Shown here piece by piece: positions 1-8,421 of a stretch of DNA of 64,000 bases (positions are counted from its first letter, which is position 1; every line of letters begins with the position of its first letter). The stretch covers positions 124,001-188,000 of the forward strand of contig NZ_JAKZAL010000009.1 in assembly GCF_022538115.1 (NCBI RefSeq). The letters run 5' to 3'. The notes below the pieces were generated by a model. The model saw nothing but the letters and a program-made list of their open reading frames with translations. It made no database searches and had not been told where the DNA came from. The position numbers and the translations under genes were made by a program. The DNA is from Cognataquiflexum rubidum. Its GTDB lineage: Bacteria; Bacteroidota; Bacteroidia; Cytophagales; Cyclobacteriaceae.

Positions 1-598
1 CTGAAATCAGCGCAAACGTAATCGGTGCCACTTCTTGGATAAATCTGAGTAGAAATGGGACACTTCCTCCCCCGTGTTCTTCATAAGTGGAAAAAACTAC
101 CCAACCATTTTCCAATTCCTCGCATAATTTTAAGCAATTATATATTCCAAGCCGGTTGTCTAAGTATGCTGCTTGGATAAATTCATTATCTAAAATAATG
201 GACTGCTCGTATGAAAGAAGGGTTCCCCTGTCAATTGCTCTTGGGAAATCATGAAAAACAAGATCATCATCCAAAATTATTTTGCATGAAATGGGACCTA
301 GGCTATCTTCCCCTGTAAGTCTTATACCATCTTCGATTTCTGGTCCGCCGATGGGTACTAGTTGGTTTTCATAACGTGTGGAAAACCCAATAGTATCCAT
401 ATGTGCAAAGACAGCGCCTTTTGGATTTCCAAATTTAAGTAACAGACAATCATGCAATTTGTCCCCAAAAAAGATTTCAGGCTGAACCTTCCACGAGTTT
501 TTCCGTTTGTGAATATGATCAATTAGAAATTCAGTCATGGCAGTTTCATTTCCGGAGACACTGCTTGTATTTAAGAGATCAAATAGTAATTTTGTCAT
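1..598 (-). CDS. M42/M20-type metallopeptidase (aminopeptidase), C-terminus cut off by window edge
   Basis: I translated this from the minus strand; it runs off the left edge, so only about 199 N-terminal residues are present. The start is the ATG at 598-596, giving MTKLLFDLLNTSSVSGNE, the usual opening of co-catalytic zinc peptidases. Visible metal-site motifs are HMDTIGF (first His and Asp, about residues 66-72), YLDNRLG (the bridging Asp, about 145) and TYEEHGGG (the Glu-Glu pair, about 171). The fragment ends at ALIS, where an Asp metal ligand would be expected next. Family knowledge: such enzymes remove N-terminal residues from peptides in the cytoplasm. No signal peptide is seen. It is divergent from the OmpA-family gene across a 166-bp gap. 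M42 seems more likely than M20, but the C-terminal half is needed to decide. Confidence 0.75.
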   Translation of the reverse strand, partial: MTKLLFDLLNTSSVSGNETAMTEFLIDHIHKRKNSWKVQPEIFFGDKLHDCLLLKFGNPKGAVFAHMDTIGFSTRYENQLVPIGGPEIEDGIRLTGEDSLGPISCKIILDDDLVFHDFPRAIDRGTLLSYEQSIILDNEFIQAAYLDNRLGIYNCLKLCEELENGWVVFSTYEEHGGGSVPFLLRFIQEVAPITFALIS

Positions 599-685
599 GG
601 GATAATGTATTTCACATCGATTTTAATTGTAAATTCATTAAAAATCAAAAAGAATTTTGGTATAGTTTTAAAATATTAATATACA

Positions 686-715
686 TTTGTGAATAGTTAA
701 AAGTTTATAAATTTG
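686..715 (+). promoter_or_regulatory. Bacteroidota-type promoter of the OmpA-family gene
   Basis: TTTG at 686-689, an 18-nt spacer and TAAATTTG at 708-715 match the TTTG / TAnnTTTG consensus of the primary sigma factor of Bacteroidota. The predicted start of transcription is near 722, leaving a leader of about 40 nt before the ATG at 765. Confidence 0.65.
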
Positions 716-764
716 CAGTCAAATCAATTAAACACCTAAAAATCTGAACAAAAAATTTTTTATT

Positions 765-2042
765 ATGAAAAAAATATTACTATCTACAATTATGGCGGGC
801 TGTTTAGCTTTAGGAGTTAACGCCCAAGACGACTATAACAAGTGGTCTTTAGAACTCAATGGAGGTTTTAACAAACCTATGGCCCCGTTGTCTCCTGGAT
901 TTTATTCACCTACACTAAATCTTGGTCACGTCGACTTTGGTGTTAGGTATATGTTCAATGACAAATTCGGTGCAAAATTGGACTATGGTCTAGGTTCATT
1001 CAGTGAATCTGGAAAAGACAACAATCCTGCATTTTCTACTAGTTACTACAGACTTAATCTTCAAGGGGTAGCGAACTTGGGTAGAATAATGAAGTGGGAA
1101 TCTTTCACTAGGAAGGTGAATTTGTTAGGACATTTCGGTGCTGGTATTGGTCAAGTTCGTCATGATGGACCTCCAATTACTTTCAACGATAATGTTTATA
1201 ACTTCATTGTAGGACTTACCGGTCAGGTTAAACTGAGCGAAAGAATCGCCCTTACAGGTGACGTAAGCACAATTCTCAATGGAAGGCAGACAGTTACATT
1301 TGATGGAAACACCAACATCGGTCCCACAGATCCTGGATACTATGGTACAAATGGTACTTGGTGGACCGGAACCCTAGGTCTGACATTCTACCTTGGTAAA
1401 GGAGCAACTCATGCTGACTGGTATGTTGAAGCTGATAAATATGCAACCAAAGCTGAATTGGCTCAACAAATCGGTGAGATCAAAGATATGTTGAAAGATT
1501 CTGACGGCGACGGTATTCCTGATTACCTTGACAAAGAACCTAATACTCCAGGCGGAGCAAGAGTAGATTCGAACGGTAGAACAATTGATTCTGACGGTGA
1601 TGGAATCCCTGATCATTTGGATAAATGTCCATTTGCTCCAGGTCCTGCTTCTAACAACGGTTGCCCAATCGAACAAGTTAAAGAAGAAATTGACTTCTTC
1701 AAAAGGGCAATTAATGAAAACTACGTAAATGTTTACTACGCATTTGATTCAGCTAAGCCACTTGGTTTCTCTGCCTCTGCTGTAAACTTCGTATCCAATT
1801 TCTTGAAGAGAAATCCGGGAGTTAAACTAGAAGTAAAAGGTTTTGCTGACGAATTAGGTCCTGAAGATTACAACATGAAGTTGTCTGAAAGAAGAGCTAA
1901 AGCTGTCTATGACCTATTGATTGCTTCAGGTATAGATGCTTCTAGACTTTCTCATAAAGGCTACGGAGAAGATACAAGTGTAGACAAGAACTCTGCTGAC
2001 GCTAGACAATTGTCTAGAAGAGCAAGTTTCGAAGTGAAATAA
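765..2042 (+). CDS. OmpA-family outer-membrane protein with thrombospondin type-3 calcium repeats
   Basis: This 425-residue protein anchors the outer membrane to peptidoglycan. Residues 1-20 are a signal peptide (MKKILLSTIMAGCLALGVNA, cleaved before QDD). Residues about 24-212 look like an eight-stranded beta-barrel rich in alternating aromatic strands. Residues about 244-300 carry two DSDGDGIPD repeats, the calcium-binding thrombospondin type-3 linker, with a CPFAPGP...NNGCP pair of cysteines. Residues about 318-425 are an OmpA C-terminal domain: VYYAFDSAKP, then GFADELGPEDYN, LSERRAKAVYD and GYGED, the region that binds diaminopimelate. It has its own promoter and a strong terminator, so it is probably monocistronic and highly expressed. 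The assignment to the family is firm; a specific name is not possible because genomes of this group carry several paralogues. Confidence 0.9.
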   Translation: MKKILLSTIMAGCLALGVNAQDDYNKWSLELNGGFNKPMAPLSPGFYSPTLNLGHVDFGVRYMFNDKFGAKLDYGLGSFSESGKDNNPAFSTSYYRLNLQGVANLGRIMKWESFTRKVNLLGHFGAGIGQVRHDGPPITFNDNVYNFIVGLTGQVKLSERIALTGDVSTILNGRQTVTFDGNTNIGPTDPGYYGTNGTWWTGTLGLTFYLGKGATHADWYVEADKYATKAELAQQIGEIKDMLKDSDGDGIPDYLDKEPNTPGGARVDSNGRTIDSDGDGIPDHLDKCPFAPGPASNNGCPIEQVKEEIDFFKRAINENYVNVYYAFDSAKPLGFSASAVNFVSNFLKRNPGVKLEVKGFADELGPEDYNMKLSERRAKAVYDLLIASGIDASRLSHKGYGEDTSVDKNSADARQLSRRASFEVK

Positions 2043-2061
2043 TAATTAAAATCATAATACG

Positions 2062-2095
2062 AAAAGCCCGGTTCTAGGAATCGGGCTTTTTTTTT
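2062..2095 (+). terminator. Rho-independent terminator after the OmpA-family gene
   Basis: AAAAGCCCG at 2062-2070 pairs with CGGGCTTTT at 2082-2090; the inner GTTC/GAAT extends the stem to about 13 bp with a three-base loop, followed by a run of T to 2095. Confidence 0.9.
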
Positions 2096-2120
2096 GATTT
2101 AAATTTCAAATCCAAAGCAT

Positions 2121-2149
2121 TTTGGTTATAGGTATTATTACGATATTTG
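2121..2149 (+). promoter_or_regulatory. Putative promoter of upp
   Basis: TTTG at 2121-2124, 17-nt spacer, GATATTTG at 2142-2149 (7 of 8 to TAnnTTTG). It overlaps the upstream TTG at 2147, which argues that translation starts at the ATG at 2177 instead. Confidence 0.5.
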
Positions 2150-2176
2150 ATTCTGCCGAATTTAAATTCTTTTGAT

Positions 2177-2827
2177 ATGTTTATTTTAGAAGATAAAAAC
2201 AGTATTGCAAACCATTTTCTTGCCGAACTCAGAAATGAAACCCTTCAAAATGACCGATTGAAATTCCGTAGAAACTTAGAAAGATTGGGTGAGGTGATGG
2301 CCTATGAGGTTTCCAAAGCATTTGATTTTTCAGAGATTGTCATTTCTTCACCTTTAGGTAAAAAAAAATCGAATTTAATTCTCGAACAGCCCATTTTGAT
2401 TGCCATCCTTAGGGCAGCACTTCCATTTTATCAAGGATTTTTAAATTTTTTTGACCAAGCCGATAGCGGATTTATTGGTGCGTTTAGAAAGGAAGAACAA
2501 GTCGGTGATCCTAAAGTGGAAGTTGAGTATTTGTACCAAGCAACCCCTGATATCAATAATAAGACCTTGATACTGATTGATCCAATGCTAGCCACCGGAA
2601 AATCTATCGTGAAAACTATTGAAAATTTACTTTTAATAGGCAATCCTAAAGAAATTCATATTGTTAGCGTGATTGCCGCACCTGAAGGGATTGAATTTTT
2701 AAAAGCCAGTATTAAGCAACCTTATCAATTATGGATATGCTCTTTGGATGAATGTCTTAATGATCAATCCTATATCATTCCGGGCCTTGGAGATGCAGGA
2801 GATCTTTGTTTCGGAAATAAAATTTAA
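2177..2827 (+). CDS. upp: Uracil phosphoribosyltransferase
   Basis: This 216-residue cytoplasmic enzyme makes UMP from uracil and PRPP in pyrimidine salvage. The PRPP-binding loop reads LILIDPMLATGKS (about residues 130-142) and the uracil-binding C-terminus reads YIIPGLGDAGDLCFG, both diagnostic of UPRTases. I chose the ATG at 2177: the opening MFILEDKNSIANHFLAELRNE fits the family and the predicted promoter ends at 2149. The in-frame TTG at 2147 would add ten residues inside the promoter. The next gene begins 6 nt after the stop, so upp probably heads a three-gene unit with the exchanger and the small membrane protein. Confidence 0.93.
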   Translation: MFILEDKNSIANHFLAELRNETLQNDRLKFRRNLERLGEVMAYEVSKAFDFSEIVISSPLGKKKSNLILEQPILIAILRAALPFYQGFLNFFDQADSGFIGAFRKEEQVGDPKVEVEYLYQATPDINNKTLILIDPMLATGKSIVKTIENLLLIGNPKEIHIVSVIAAPEGIEFLKASIKQPYQLWICSLDECLNDQSYIIPGLGDAGDLCFGNKI

Positions 2828-2832
2828 GAAAT

Positions 2833-3756
2833 ATGGTTTACTTATTTTTATGCATCGGCCTATTGATCCTCCTTGGCGGTGGAAAGCTTTTAGTCGATGG
2901 AGCTTCTTCGTTGGCATTAAATTTAGGGTTGAGTCAAGGCTTTATCGGACTTACAATTGTTGCTTTTGGTACGTCCGCACCGGAATTACTCGTAAGTTTA
3001 AATGCTGCCCTTGACGGGAAAGGTGACATTTCCATAGGAAATGTTATTGGTTCTAATATTGCAAATATTTCTCTGGTTTTGGGAATCAGTGCCATTGTTT
3101 TTCCGATCAAGATCAGCTCCTCCGTATTTAAGGTAGATTATATTGTTCTAATTAGTAGTTCATTAATTTTCTATTTCCTTTCTTTAAACGGCATCATCTC
3201 GAGATTTGAAGGATTTCTTCTTCTTTTGATTCTGATTTTGATCAATATTTATTTTTTTTTTAAATTAGGAAAAGTAGATCTCAATGAATTAGTAGCCGAT
3301 TTGATTTTACCATTGCCAAAATGGAAGTCTATATCATTCCTGATTTTAGGAATTTTCGGACTTTATTATGGGGCAGATTTGTTCGTTGAAAGTTCGATTG
3401 AAATTGCTTCCATTTTTGGAGTAAGCGAAAGAATCATTGGAATAACAGTCATTGCTATCGGTACAAGTTTGCCGGAGATGGCTACTTCTATAATCGCAGC
3501 CTTAAACAAAAAAACAGATATCGCTATAGGGAATATCCTTGGGAGTAACATTATGAATATTCTGGCCATTATTGGAGCAACTGCTGCCATTAGTCCTATC
3601 CCTGTTTCTGAAGGATTTCTCAACCTAGATTTTTATTGGATGTTGGGATTGACGATTGTATTATTTCCGATTTTGAGGTCAGGTGATAGGGTTTCAAGAA
3701 TAGAGGGTGTGTTTCTCTTTGCAGCCTATTGTACATACATTTTCATCATTTTATGA
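2833..3756 (+). CDS. Ca2+/cation antiporter of the CaCA family (YrbG-like)
   Basis: This 307-residue inner-membrane protein has about ten hydrophobic segments and the two inverted alpha-repeats of the sodium/calcium exchanger superfamily. The first is GTSAPELLVSLNA followed by IGNVIGSNIANI (about residues 47-80); the second is GTSLPEMATSIIAAL followed by IGNILGSNIMNI (about 208-244). The acidic GTS(A/L)PE residues bind the cation. Family members exchange Ca2+ for Na+ or H+; the ion pair here cannot be read from sequence. The length is normal. It starts 6 nt after upp, and its stop overlaps the next start (ATGA), so the three genes look co-transcribed. Confidence 0.88.
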   Translation: MVYLFLCIGLLILLGGGKLLVDGASSLALNLGLSQGFIGLTIVAFGTSAPELLVSLNAALDGKGDISIGNVIGSNIANISLVLGISAIVFPIKISSSVFKVDYIVLISSSLIFYFLSLNGIISRFEGFLLLLILILINIYFFFKLGKVDLNELVADLILPLPKWKSISFLILGIFGLYYGADLFVESSIEIASIFGVSERIIGITVIAIGTSLPEMATSIIAALNKKTDIAIGNILGSNIMNILAIIGATAAISPIPVSEGFLNLDFYWMLGLTIVLFPILRSGDRVSRIEGVFLFAAYCTYIFIIL

Positions 3757-4211
3757 CAAGTTATATCTGGAAGTTTCTGGGGATTTACCTTGCATGCCTC
3801 TTTAAATTTATATCAGGCCCTGTTTTGGGTGCTGCTGCAGGTTTCTCTTTAGGAGAGATAGTTCTTGTTTCGGTGGGAGGGATGATGACAACGGTTATCA
3901 CTGTTACATACATAGGAGATTGGTTTAAATCTTATTGGAATCTTAGAATATCTCCTAATAGAAAAAGATTTTCGCCTAAATCCAGAAAAATTGTACGTGT
4001 TTGGAGAAAGTTCGGACCTGTTGGAGTAGCGGTTTTTACACCTATTTTTCTAACTCCAATTGGAGGTTCGATAGTCATGAACGCATTTAATGTGGATAGA
4101 AGGAAAATTATCCTTTATATGTCAATCAGTGGGTTCTTTTGGGCGCTCCTTCTAGGTGGATCCATTAATTGGATATTGAGCATTCCATTCTTTGATACAT
4201 TACTCCGGTGA
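3753..4211 (+). CDS. Small integral membrane protein, function unknown
   Basis: This is a 152-residue protein with three or four hydrophobic segments (about residues 4-22, 27-50, 88-110 and 122-143) and a basic loop between them (SPNRKRFSPKSRKIVRVWRK). The start is the ATG at 3753, which overlaps the stop of the exchanger by four bases (ATGA); an upstream TTG at 3729 would lie inside the exchanger. A central KFGPVGVAVFTPIFLTPIGG segment resembles the re-entrant loop of small-multidrug-export or DedA/VTT-like proteins, but I cannot assign it securely. It ends 12 bp inside the 3' end of the convergent serine dehydratase gene. Coupling to the exchanger suggests a membrane transport role. Confidence 0.7.
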   Translation: MTSYIWKFLGIYLACLFKFISGPVLGAAAGFSLGEIVLVSVGGMMTTVITVTYIGDWFKSYWNLRISPNRKRFSPKSRKIVRVWRKFGPVGVAVFTPIFLTPIGGSIVMNAFNVDRRKIILYMSISGFFWALLLGGSINWILSIPFFDTLLR

Positions 4212-5108
4212 GTGCTCATCCGGTAAAATTTCGATATCCTGGATCAAAACCCTCTTTGAGATTTCTTGACCTGTCAAGGTAGCAGCTAATCCTCCCATAG
4301 CGGTCTCTTTATACCTACTTTCCATACTTGAGCCGATTTCTCCCATTGCCTCGATGCATTCATCCACAGGAATAACTGAACTGACGGATGCTATGGCGAT
4401 TTGAGCAGAACTGAAGGCAATTGCTGCAGCACTTGCGTTTCTAACCACACAGGGGACTTCCACAAGTCCTGCAACAGGGTCGCAAACCAGACCAAGCATG
4501 CATTGTATAGTGATTGCAACAGCATTGAACACTTGGTCAATTGACCCGCCCAAACAATACACAATTGCTCCTGAGGCCATTGCTGCCGCTGACCCTGTTT
4601 CTGCCTGACAGCCTCCGACAGCACCTGCCAAACTCGCTTTTTGCTCGATGATCAAGGCGATTCCAGCGCCAACCAATAATCCTTCCAAGATTTTTTTATC
4701 TTCCAATCCATGTATTTCCTGAAGGGTATAAAGTACGCCGGGCAGTATTCCGGATGCCCCTGCCGTAGGTGCTGCAACAACCCTTCCCATACAAGAATTT
4801 ACCTCTTTAGCCGCCAAGGCTCTAGAAATCAGCTTCTGAAAATCAACAGATAAGACGGTAAGTGGGTGGTTATAAACTTTCTTTGCTCCATTATTAATCA
4901 TTCCTGATCTTGAGGTCATATCTGCACTCAAGCCAGTATCCACAGCCTCCTTCATGACGTCGTAAGCCTGCTGTAAGCCTTGATAAATATCTTCCGGAAC
5001 ACTGTTTTTTTGAGAAATCTCATAGTCAATGACAGCCTGATGCAAACTGATCTGGTTATTCTCACAATGGGATTTCCATCCAACGAAACTATCAAATAAA
5101 AAACGCAT
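4200..5108 (-). CDS. sdaAA: L-serine ammonia-lyase (dehydratase), iron-sulfur alpha chain
   Basis: This 302-residue protein deaminates L-serine to pyruvate using a 4Fe-4S cluster. Diagnostic segments are SCMGRVVAAPTAGASGILPG (about residues 104-123), GAVGGCQAETGSA, and CDPVAGLVEVPCVVRNA, supplying the cluster cysteines and the serine site. The C-terminus ESRYKETAMGGLAATLTG is typical. It is the alpha-only form; no beta (ACT-like) partner is next to it, so the beta domain may be encoded elsewhere or absent. The reading frame extends 18 codons upstream to 5162, but MRFLFDSFVGW at 5108 fits the family and the longer form would run into the terminator of the upstream gene. Confidence 0.88.
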   Translation of the reverse strand: MRFLFDSFVGWKSHCENNQISLHQAVIDYEISQKNSVPEDIYQGLQQAYDVMKEAVDTGLSADMTSRSGMINNGAKKVYNHPLTVLSVDFQKLISRALAAKEVNSCMGRVVAAPTAGASGILPGVLYTLQEIHGLEDKKILEGLLVGAGIALIIEQKASLAGAVGGCQAETGSAAAMASGAIVYCLGGSIDQVFNAVAITIQCMLGLVCDPVAGLVEVPCVVRNASAAAIAFSSAQIAIASVSSVIPVDECIEAMGEIGSSMESRYKETAMGGLAATLTGQEISKRVLIQDIEILPDEHSPE

Positions 5109-5151
5109 AAAATCTTTTGGGTACGGTATAGACAAATTTGAACAAACTATC

Positions 5152-5190
5152 TTATAAAACAAAAGCCCCCACTATTCTACAATGGGGGCT
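5152..5190 (-). terminator. Rho-independent terminator of the ECF sigma / FKBP operon
   Basis: On the minus strand AGCCCCCA (5190-5183) pairs with TGGGGGCT (5171-5164) over an 11-nt loop, followed by TTTGTTTTAT. It separates the sigma operon from the serine dehydratase gene. Confidence 0.8.
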
Positions 5191-5210
5191 CAAATTCTAT
5201 GAGTCGATGT

Positions 5211-6167
5211 TTACTTGATATCGGTCACAGCCACTTTGAAAATGATGGGTTCAAAGGGTCTTGCAATTTGAGTAATATAACCCTTATCAAACAAATCTTT
5301 TCTTATTGAGAAGGGAAAAACCTGGGCAGTTAATCCAAACCCAAGTCGGGAAGGGATTATTACCTCGATTTCTTGTCCTTTTTTCAATCCTTTTAGGCTT
5401 AGATTCAAAAACCCGGGATTTGATTCACTTCCAAGCATAATTTGAAACGGCGTATTTCCTGTGGATTGGGCAATAGGATTCTCACTATCAAGTTGGAGGA
5501 TTTTGTAGGTGAACCTGATTTCATCTCTATTTGTAGCGACTTTGCTTTCTGCCTCCCCTTCTTTGACAGTTTTGACATAAATACTGTCTGCTGTTTTTAC
5601 GAACCCTTCTAGGTTTTTTTCAGAGATGTAATCTAAAATCATTTCTTCCTCCATTTCCTTGATTTCAGCGTTGGTATAGGTTTCTGCATATTTCACTTTC
5701 ACCACGAGATTGGAGTTTGGAAGGATCAATTGTTGGTAGTTATATTCTTGATAGGCAAGGTACGATGGGATATATAGGCTAAAAGTTTCTCCTACTTTGG
5801 CTAGCCCGGAAGCAAAATTAATGGCTCTTGGAATCAATCCCCCTTCGGTATGTTTGTAGATTTTTGGACTCTTGGATTCATCAGTATAGTTTTCAATCAA
5901 CTGACCATCAATTGTCCTGATTTCATAATACACCCCAATGATGTCATTGTTTATGATTTGATTGCCGGTTTCATTTGGAATGATTTTTTTATAAAAATAA
6001 CCCAATTGTGTCTCTGTGGCATCAATATTATTTCGGGAAAGATAATCCGCTAACAACCTGTCATCTCTATCGATCGCATTCTGTAAATCTGACTCAACTT
6101 CTGGAAAACAACCTGCAATTCCAAATAGCAGTCCAATCAGCACCGGTAAGACAATTTTTCTACTCAT
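5211..6167 (-). CDS. Lipoprotein with two FKBP-like peptidyl-prolyl isomerase domains
   Basis: This 318-residue protein starts with a lipoprotein signal (MSRKIVLPVLIGLLFGIAGC; Cys20 is the lipidated residue). Two FKBP-like halves follow. The first, about residues 60-165, contains VYYEIRTIDGQLIENY and GGLIPRAINFASGLAKVGE. The second, about 195-318, contains IRFTYKILQ, NLSLKGLKKGQEIEVIIPS and RLGFG. The second keeps the 'GL..LKKG....IPS.LGFG' pattern of active isomerases, the first is more diverged. It probably assists folding of periplasmic or outer-membrane proteins. It is the last gene of the sigma operon: 2 nt follow the barrel gene stop, and a terminator lies downstream. Confidence 0.8.
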   Translation of the reverse strand: MSRKIVLPVLIGLLFGIAGCFPEVESDLQNAIDRDDRLLADYLSRNNIDATETQLGYFYKKIIPNETGNQIINNDIIGVYYEIRTIDGQLIENYTDESKSPKIYKHTEGGLIPRAINFASGLAKVGETFSLYIPSYLAYQEYNYQQLILPNSNLVVKVKYAETYTNAEIKEMEEEMILDYISEKNLEGFVKTADSIYVKTVKEGEAESKVATNRDEIRFTYKILQLDSENPIAQSTGNTPFQIMLGSESNPGFLNLSLKGLKKGQEIEVIIPSRLGFGLTAQVFPFSIRKDLFDKGYITQIARPFEPIIFKVAVTDIK

Positions 6168-6169
6168 TT

Positions 6170-7510
6170 TTATTCTTTTTTAGTTTTTAATTGAAAATTC
6201 ATTCTAAGATTTATTCCCCCCATGGAGAATTGTTGGTTGGTAAAGGTCTGATTGCCCAAGGGCAATTTATAAAATGGTTCTATCGAAAGGAATGTCCCAT
6301 TTTTAAGATTTTGTTCAAATCCCACACCAAAATTCACCATCCTTCCGGTGTTAATTCCACTGGACTGTGAATCAGGCACTATGGTTTGGGTAAAGGTGTT
6401 TACCATTTGTTGGTTGCTTACAAAGTTAGCTGTTGCTAGATTGGCAGTGCTGAAAGTGGTGACATCCTGCTGATTGAGGTAGAACATATTGGACAATCCC
6501 GAAATTAAGTAAATGTCTGATTCCTTTTTGTCCATCACTTTGTATTTTAGGTTGATGGGAATATCAAGTTGGCCGAAACTCAATTCTCTGGAGGTGTTGA
6601 TGACATTTCCTGTAAATGCGGATGCTTTTAAGTTTTGGGCATCGGCGTTATTCGAAACATTAGCCGATAAGTAATTTCCTCCTCCAGAAGAAGGAGAAAT
6701 GTTTTGTCTCGCAAAGGCCATTCCCACATCAAGTTTGAGTTTTTTAGAGAAAGAGAATTCCGACATCAAACCTGCTCCCAAATTTAAGCTTTGGGTAGAA
6801 TTGGAGATGGTTTGTGGGGCTACCATGACGCCCAATTTCATAGGTTCTTTGGCAAGCGCCTCTTTCTGGATTTCATTTTCTGTAGAGGCCAAAGTATTTT
6901 CTCCTTTCCATTCCTGGATTTGTTCGATTGCTTCCTGTTGTGTCATTTGTTCAACTTCTTTTTTTGCAATCAAATCCGTACTTGGTGAAAGCAAGATTTC
7001 TGTTTTTTCTGAAGTTTGATTTTCAGGCAAGATGGTTTTTTCGATCCGTTCAGGAATAAAAGCTAGATTTTTTGCTGCATCCTTTGAACCCGGTTTTGGA
7101 GAAGGAGAATTTCCGAAGTTCCCTTTGCCATTGGTTTTTGGCTTTTCAGCCAGTTCAGGGGAATCAGGTTGAATAGTTGTAGTAGCCGAAGGTGGAGGAA
7201 TAGAGACTTTTCCTCTTGATTCGATATTCTCTTTTTTTATTGGAGTATCTTTTCGGGTTTCGGTGATCAGATTTTGATCTTCAGTGGGTGAAGTTTGGGT
7301 AGGTTGTAGAATGGCATTCAATGAGAATCCGAGAAGAATTGCCGCAGCAATACCGGAAACCCACTTCACCCAAAGCAATTTTGGTTTTGCTTCTTTCCTG
7401 AAATAGATTTTGGAAAATTTATCCCATTCTGAAGCATCAAATTCCCCCTCCATTTCCTTGAAGGAGGATTTGATTTTGTTTACAAGTTTTTTATCGAATT
7501 GCTCCCTCAT
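6170..7510 (-). CDS. Anti-sigma-like membrane protein with C-terminal outer-membrane beta-barrel-type domain
   Basis: This is a 446-residue protein. Residues 1-45 are charged and presumably cytoplasmic (MREQFDKKLVNKIKSSFKEM...ASEWDKF). Residues about 48-66 form one membrane segment (VSGIAAAILLGFSLNAIL). Residues 70-215 are a low-complexity linker rich in Pro, Ser, Glu and Lys. Residues about 225-446 look like a PorT/OMP_b-brl-type barrel (LNLGAGLMSEFSFSKKLKLDVG...FGVGFEQNLKNGTFLSIEPFY) ending in strand-like NLRMNFQL. It overlaps the upstream sigma gene by 20 bp, so the two are translated together. Family knowledge: proteins of this type sit beside ECF sigma factors throughout Bacteroidota and are presumed to hold the sigma at the membrane. 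The barrel assignment and the anti-sigma role are inference. Confidence 0.7.
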   Translation of the reverse strand: MREQFDKKLVNKIKSSFKEMEGEFDASEWDKFSKIYFRKEAKPKLLWVKWVSGIAAAILLGFSLNAILQPTQTSPTEDQNLITETRKDTPIKKENIESRGKVSIPPPSATTTIQPDSPELAEKPKTNGKGNFGNSPSPKPGSKDAAKNLAFIPERIEKTILPENQTSEKTEILLSPSTDLIAKKEVEQMTQQEAIEQIQEWKGENTLASTENEIQKEALAKEPMKLGVMVAPQTISNSTQSLNLGAGLMSEFSFSKKLKLDVGMAFARQNISPSSGGGNYLSANVSNNADAQNLKASAFTGNVINTSRELSFGQLDIPINLKYKVMDKKESDIYLISGLSNMFYLNQQDVTTFSTANLATANFVSNQQMVNTFTQTIVPDSQSSGINTGRMVNFGVGFEQNLKNGTFLSIEPFYKLPLGNQTFTNQQFSMGGINLRMNFQLKTKKE

Positions 7511-8039
7511 TTTTGATTTGATTTAGCTCCTGGATTTTTTCTCGAAGTTTTTTCTTTGCCCTGGCCAAATAGGTCCTTGAAGTGCTCGAAGGGATTCCCA
7601 ATTGTTCACTGATTTCGTTGTGCGAATACCCTTCTATTTCATACATATTGAAGATAATCCTGAGGATTTCTGGAAGTTCCCTTAATATTCCGAGTATGTC
7701 CTCTGCAGAAAGCCGGTCGATTATATCCGCTTCGAGGGTTTCGGTATCCGCTTTTTCTATGTCCATCATTGCGGTATGTTTGCTGTTTTTCCGATAATAA
7801 TCAATGGATGTATTGATCAATATCCGTCTCAGCCAACCTTTAAAGGAGTTTTGGGGATCATAATTACCTAGCTTGTCAAAGGCTTTTATAAAGCTGTCAT
7901 TGATGATTTCGCAAGCTTCCTCCCTTGAATTTGAATACCTCAAAGCAACACTCATGGCATATCCATAGAATTGCTTATAAAGCAGTTCTATGGATTTTCT
8001 GTCTCCATTTTTGGCTTCTTGGATGAGGTGTTTTTCCAA
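7491..8039 (-). CDS. RNA polymerase ECF-type sigma-70 factor
   Basis: This 182-residue protein redirects RNA polymerase to a special promoter set. Region 2 spans about residues 12-82 (ELLYKQFYGYAMSVALRYS, EEACEIINDSFIKAFDKL, FKGWLRRILINTSIDYYRK). Region 4 spans about 112-172 (LPEILRIIFNMYEIEGYSHN EISEQLGIPSSTSRTYLARA), a helix-turn-helix that reads the -35 element. There is no region 3. It is first in an operon with the anti-sigma/barrel protein and the FKBP lipoprotein, which suggests a cell-envelope stress or outer-membrane assembly response. No FecR-type regulator is present. Confidence 0.92.
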   Translation of the reverse strand: MEKHLIQEAKNGDRKSIELLYKQFYGYAMSVALRYSNSREEACEIINDSFIKAFDKLGNYDPQNSFKGWLRRILINTSIDYYRKNSKHTAMMDIEKADTETLEADIIDRLSAEDILGILRELPEILRIIFNMYEIEGYSHNEISEQLGIPSSTSRTYLARAKKKLREKIQELNQIKNEGAIR

Positions 8040-8343
8040 AGATTATTGCTTTTACATAAGCCTTCTTTTTGAAGACGGCTATTGATGGATTAATGCGACA
8101 TCAGGCAAAAAAAATGTCGGCTTTTTGATTTTATGCTAAATTCATTTATTCCTTACGAAAAGAAGGTTCAGCCTGTTTTTATTCCCGATGGGCAAAGATA
8201 AATCTAATAATCAGGGAAAAATTACCTCAAGTGCGCTGAAAGGTAATTGTTTCGAAATTTGGGATTTAGAATACTCTTATCGTTCTCAAATAATTTTGGT
8301 CGAATTTTTAATAAAAAGAATTCTTTATGGAAGAATTTTTATC
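8040..8343. other. Divergent intergenic region between the sigma operon and the outer-membrane protein gene
   Basis: About 300 bp without a gene. It must carry the leftward promoter of the ECF sigma operon, but I find no good TTTG/TAnnTTTG match on the minus strand, consistent with a non-housekeeping promoter. A 6-bp inverted repeat (CGACAT 8096-8101, ATGTCG 8114-8119) surrounds an A-rich loop. An open frame runs from 8188 into the next gene but lacks a credible start. Confidence 0.5.
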
Positions 8344-8372
8344 ATTGCCTTAAACCCTTACTTTTATATTTG
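8344..8372 (+). promoter_or_regulatory. Putative promoter of the 8422 outer-membrane protein gene
   Basis: ATTG at 8344-8347, a 17-nt spacer and TATATTTG at 8365-8372, an exact TAnnTTTG. It lies inside the long open frame upstream of 8419, supporting the internal start. Confidence 0.5.
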
Positions 8373-8421
8373 GTTAAAAACTTACTTCAAAAGTCTCCGT
8401 TTAATTGTTAACCAATTTATG

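Noticed and set aside
2147-2176. TTG start extending upp by ten residues
   Set aside because: It lies in the predicted promoter, and the ATG at 2177 matches the expected N-terminus.
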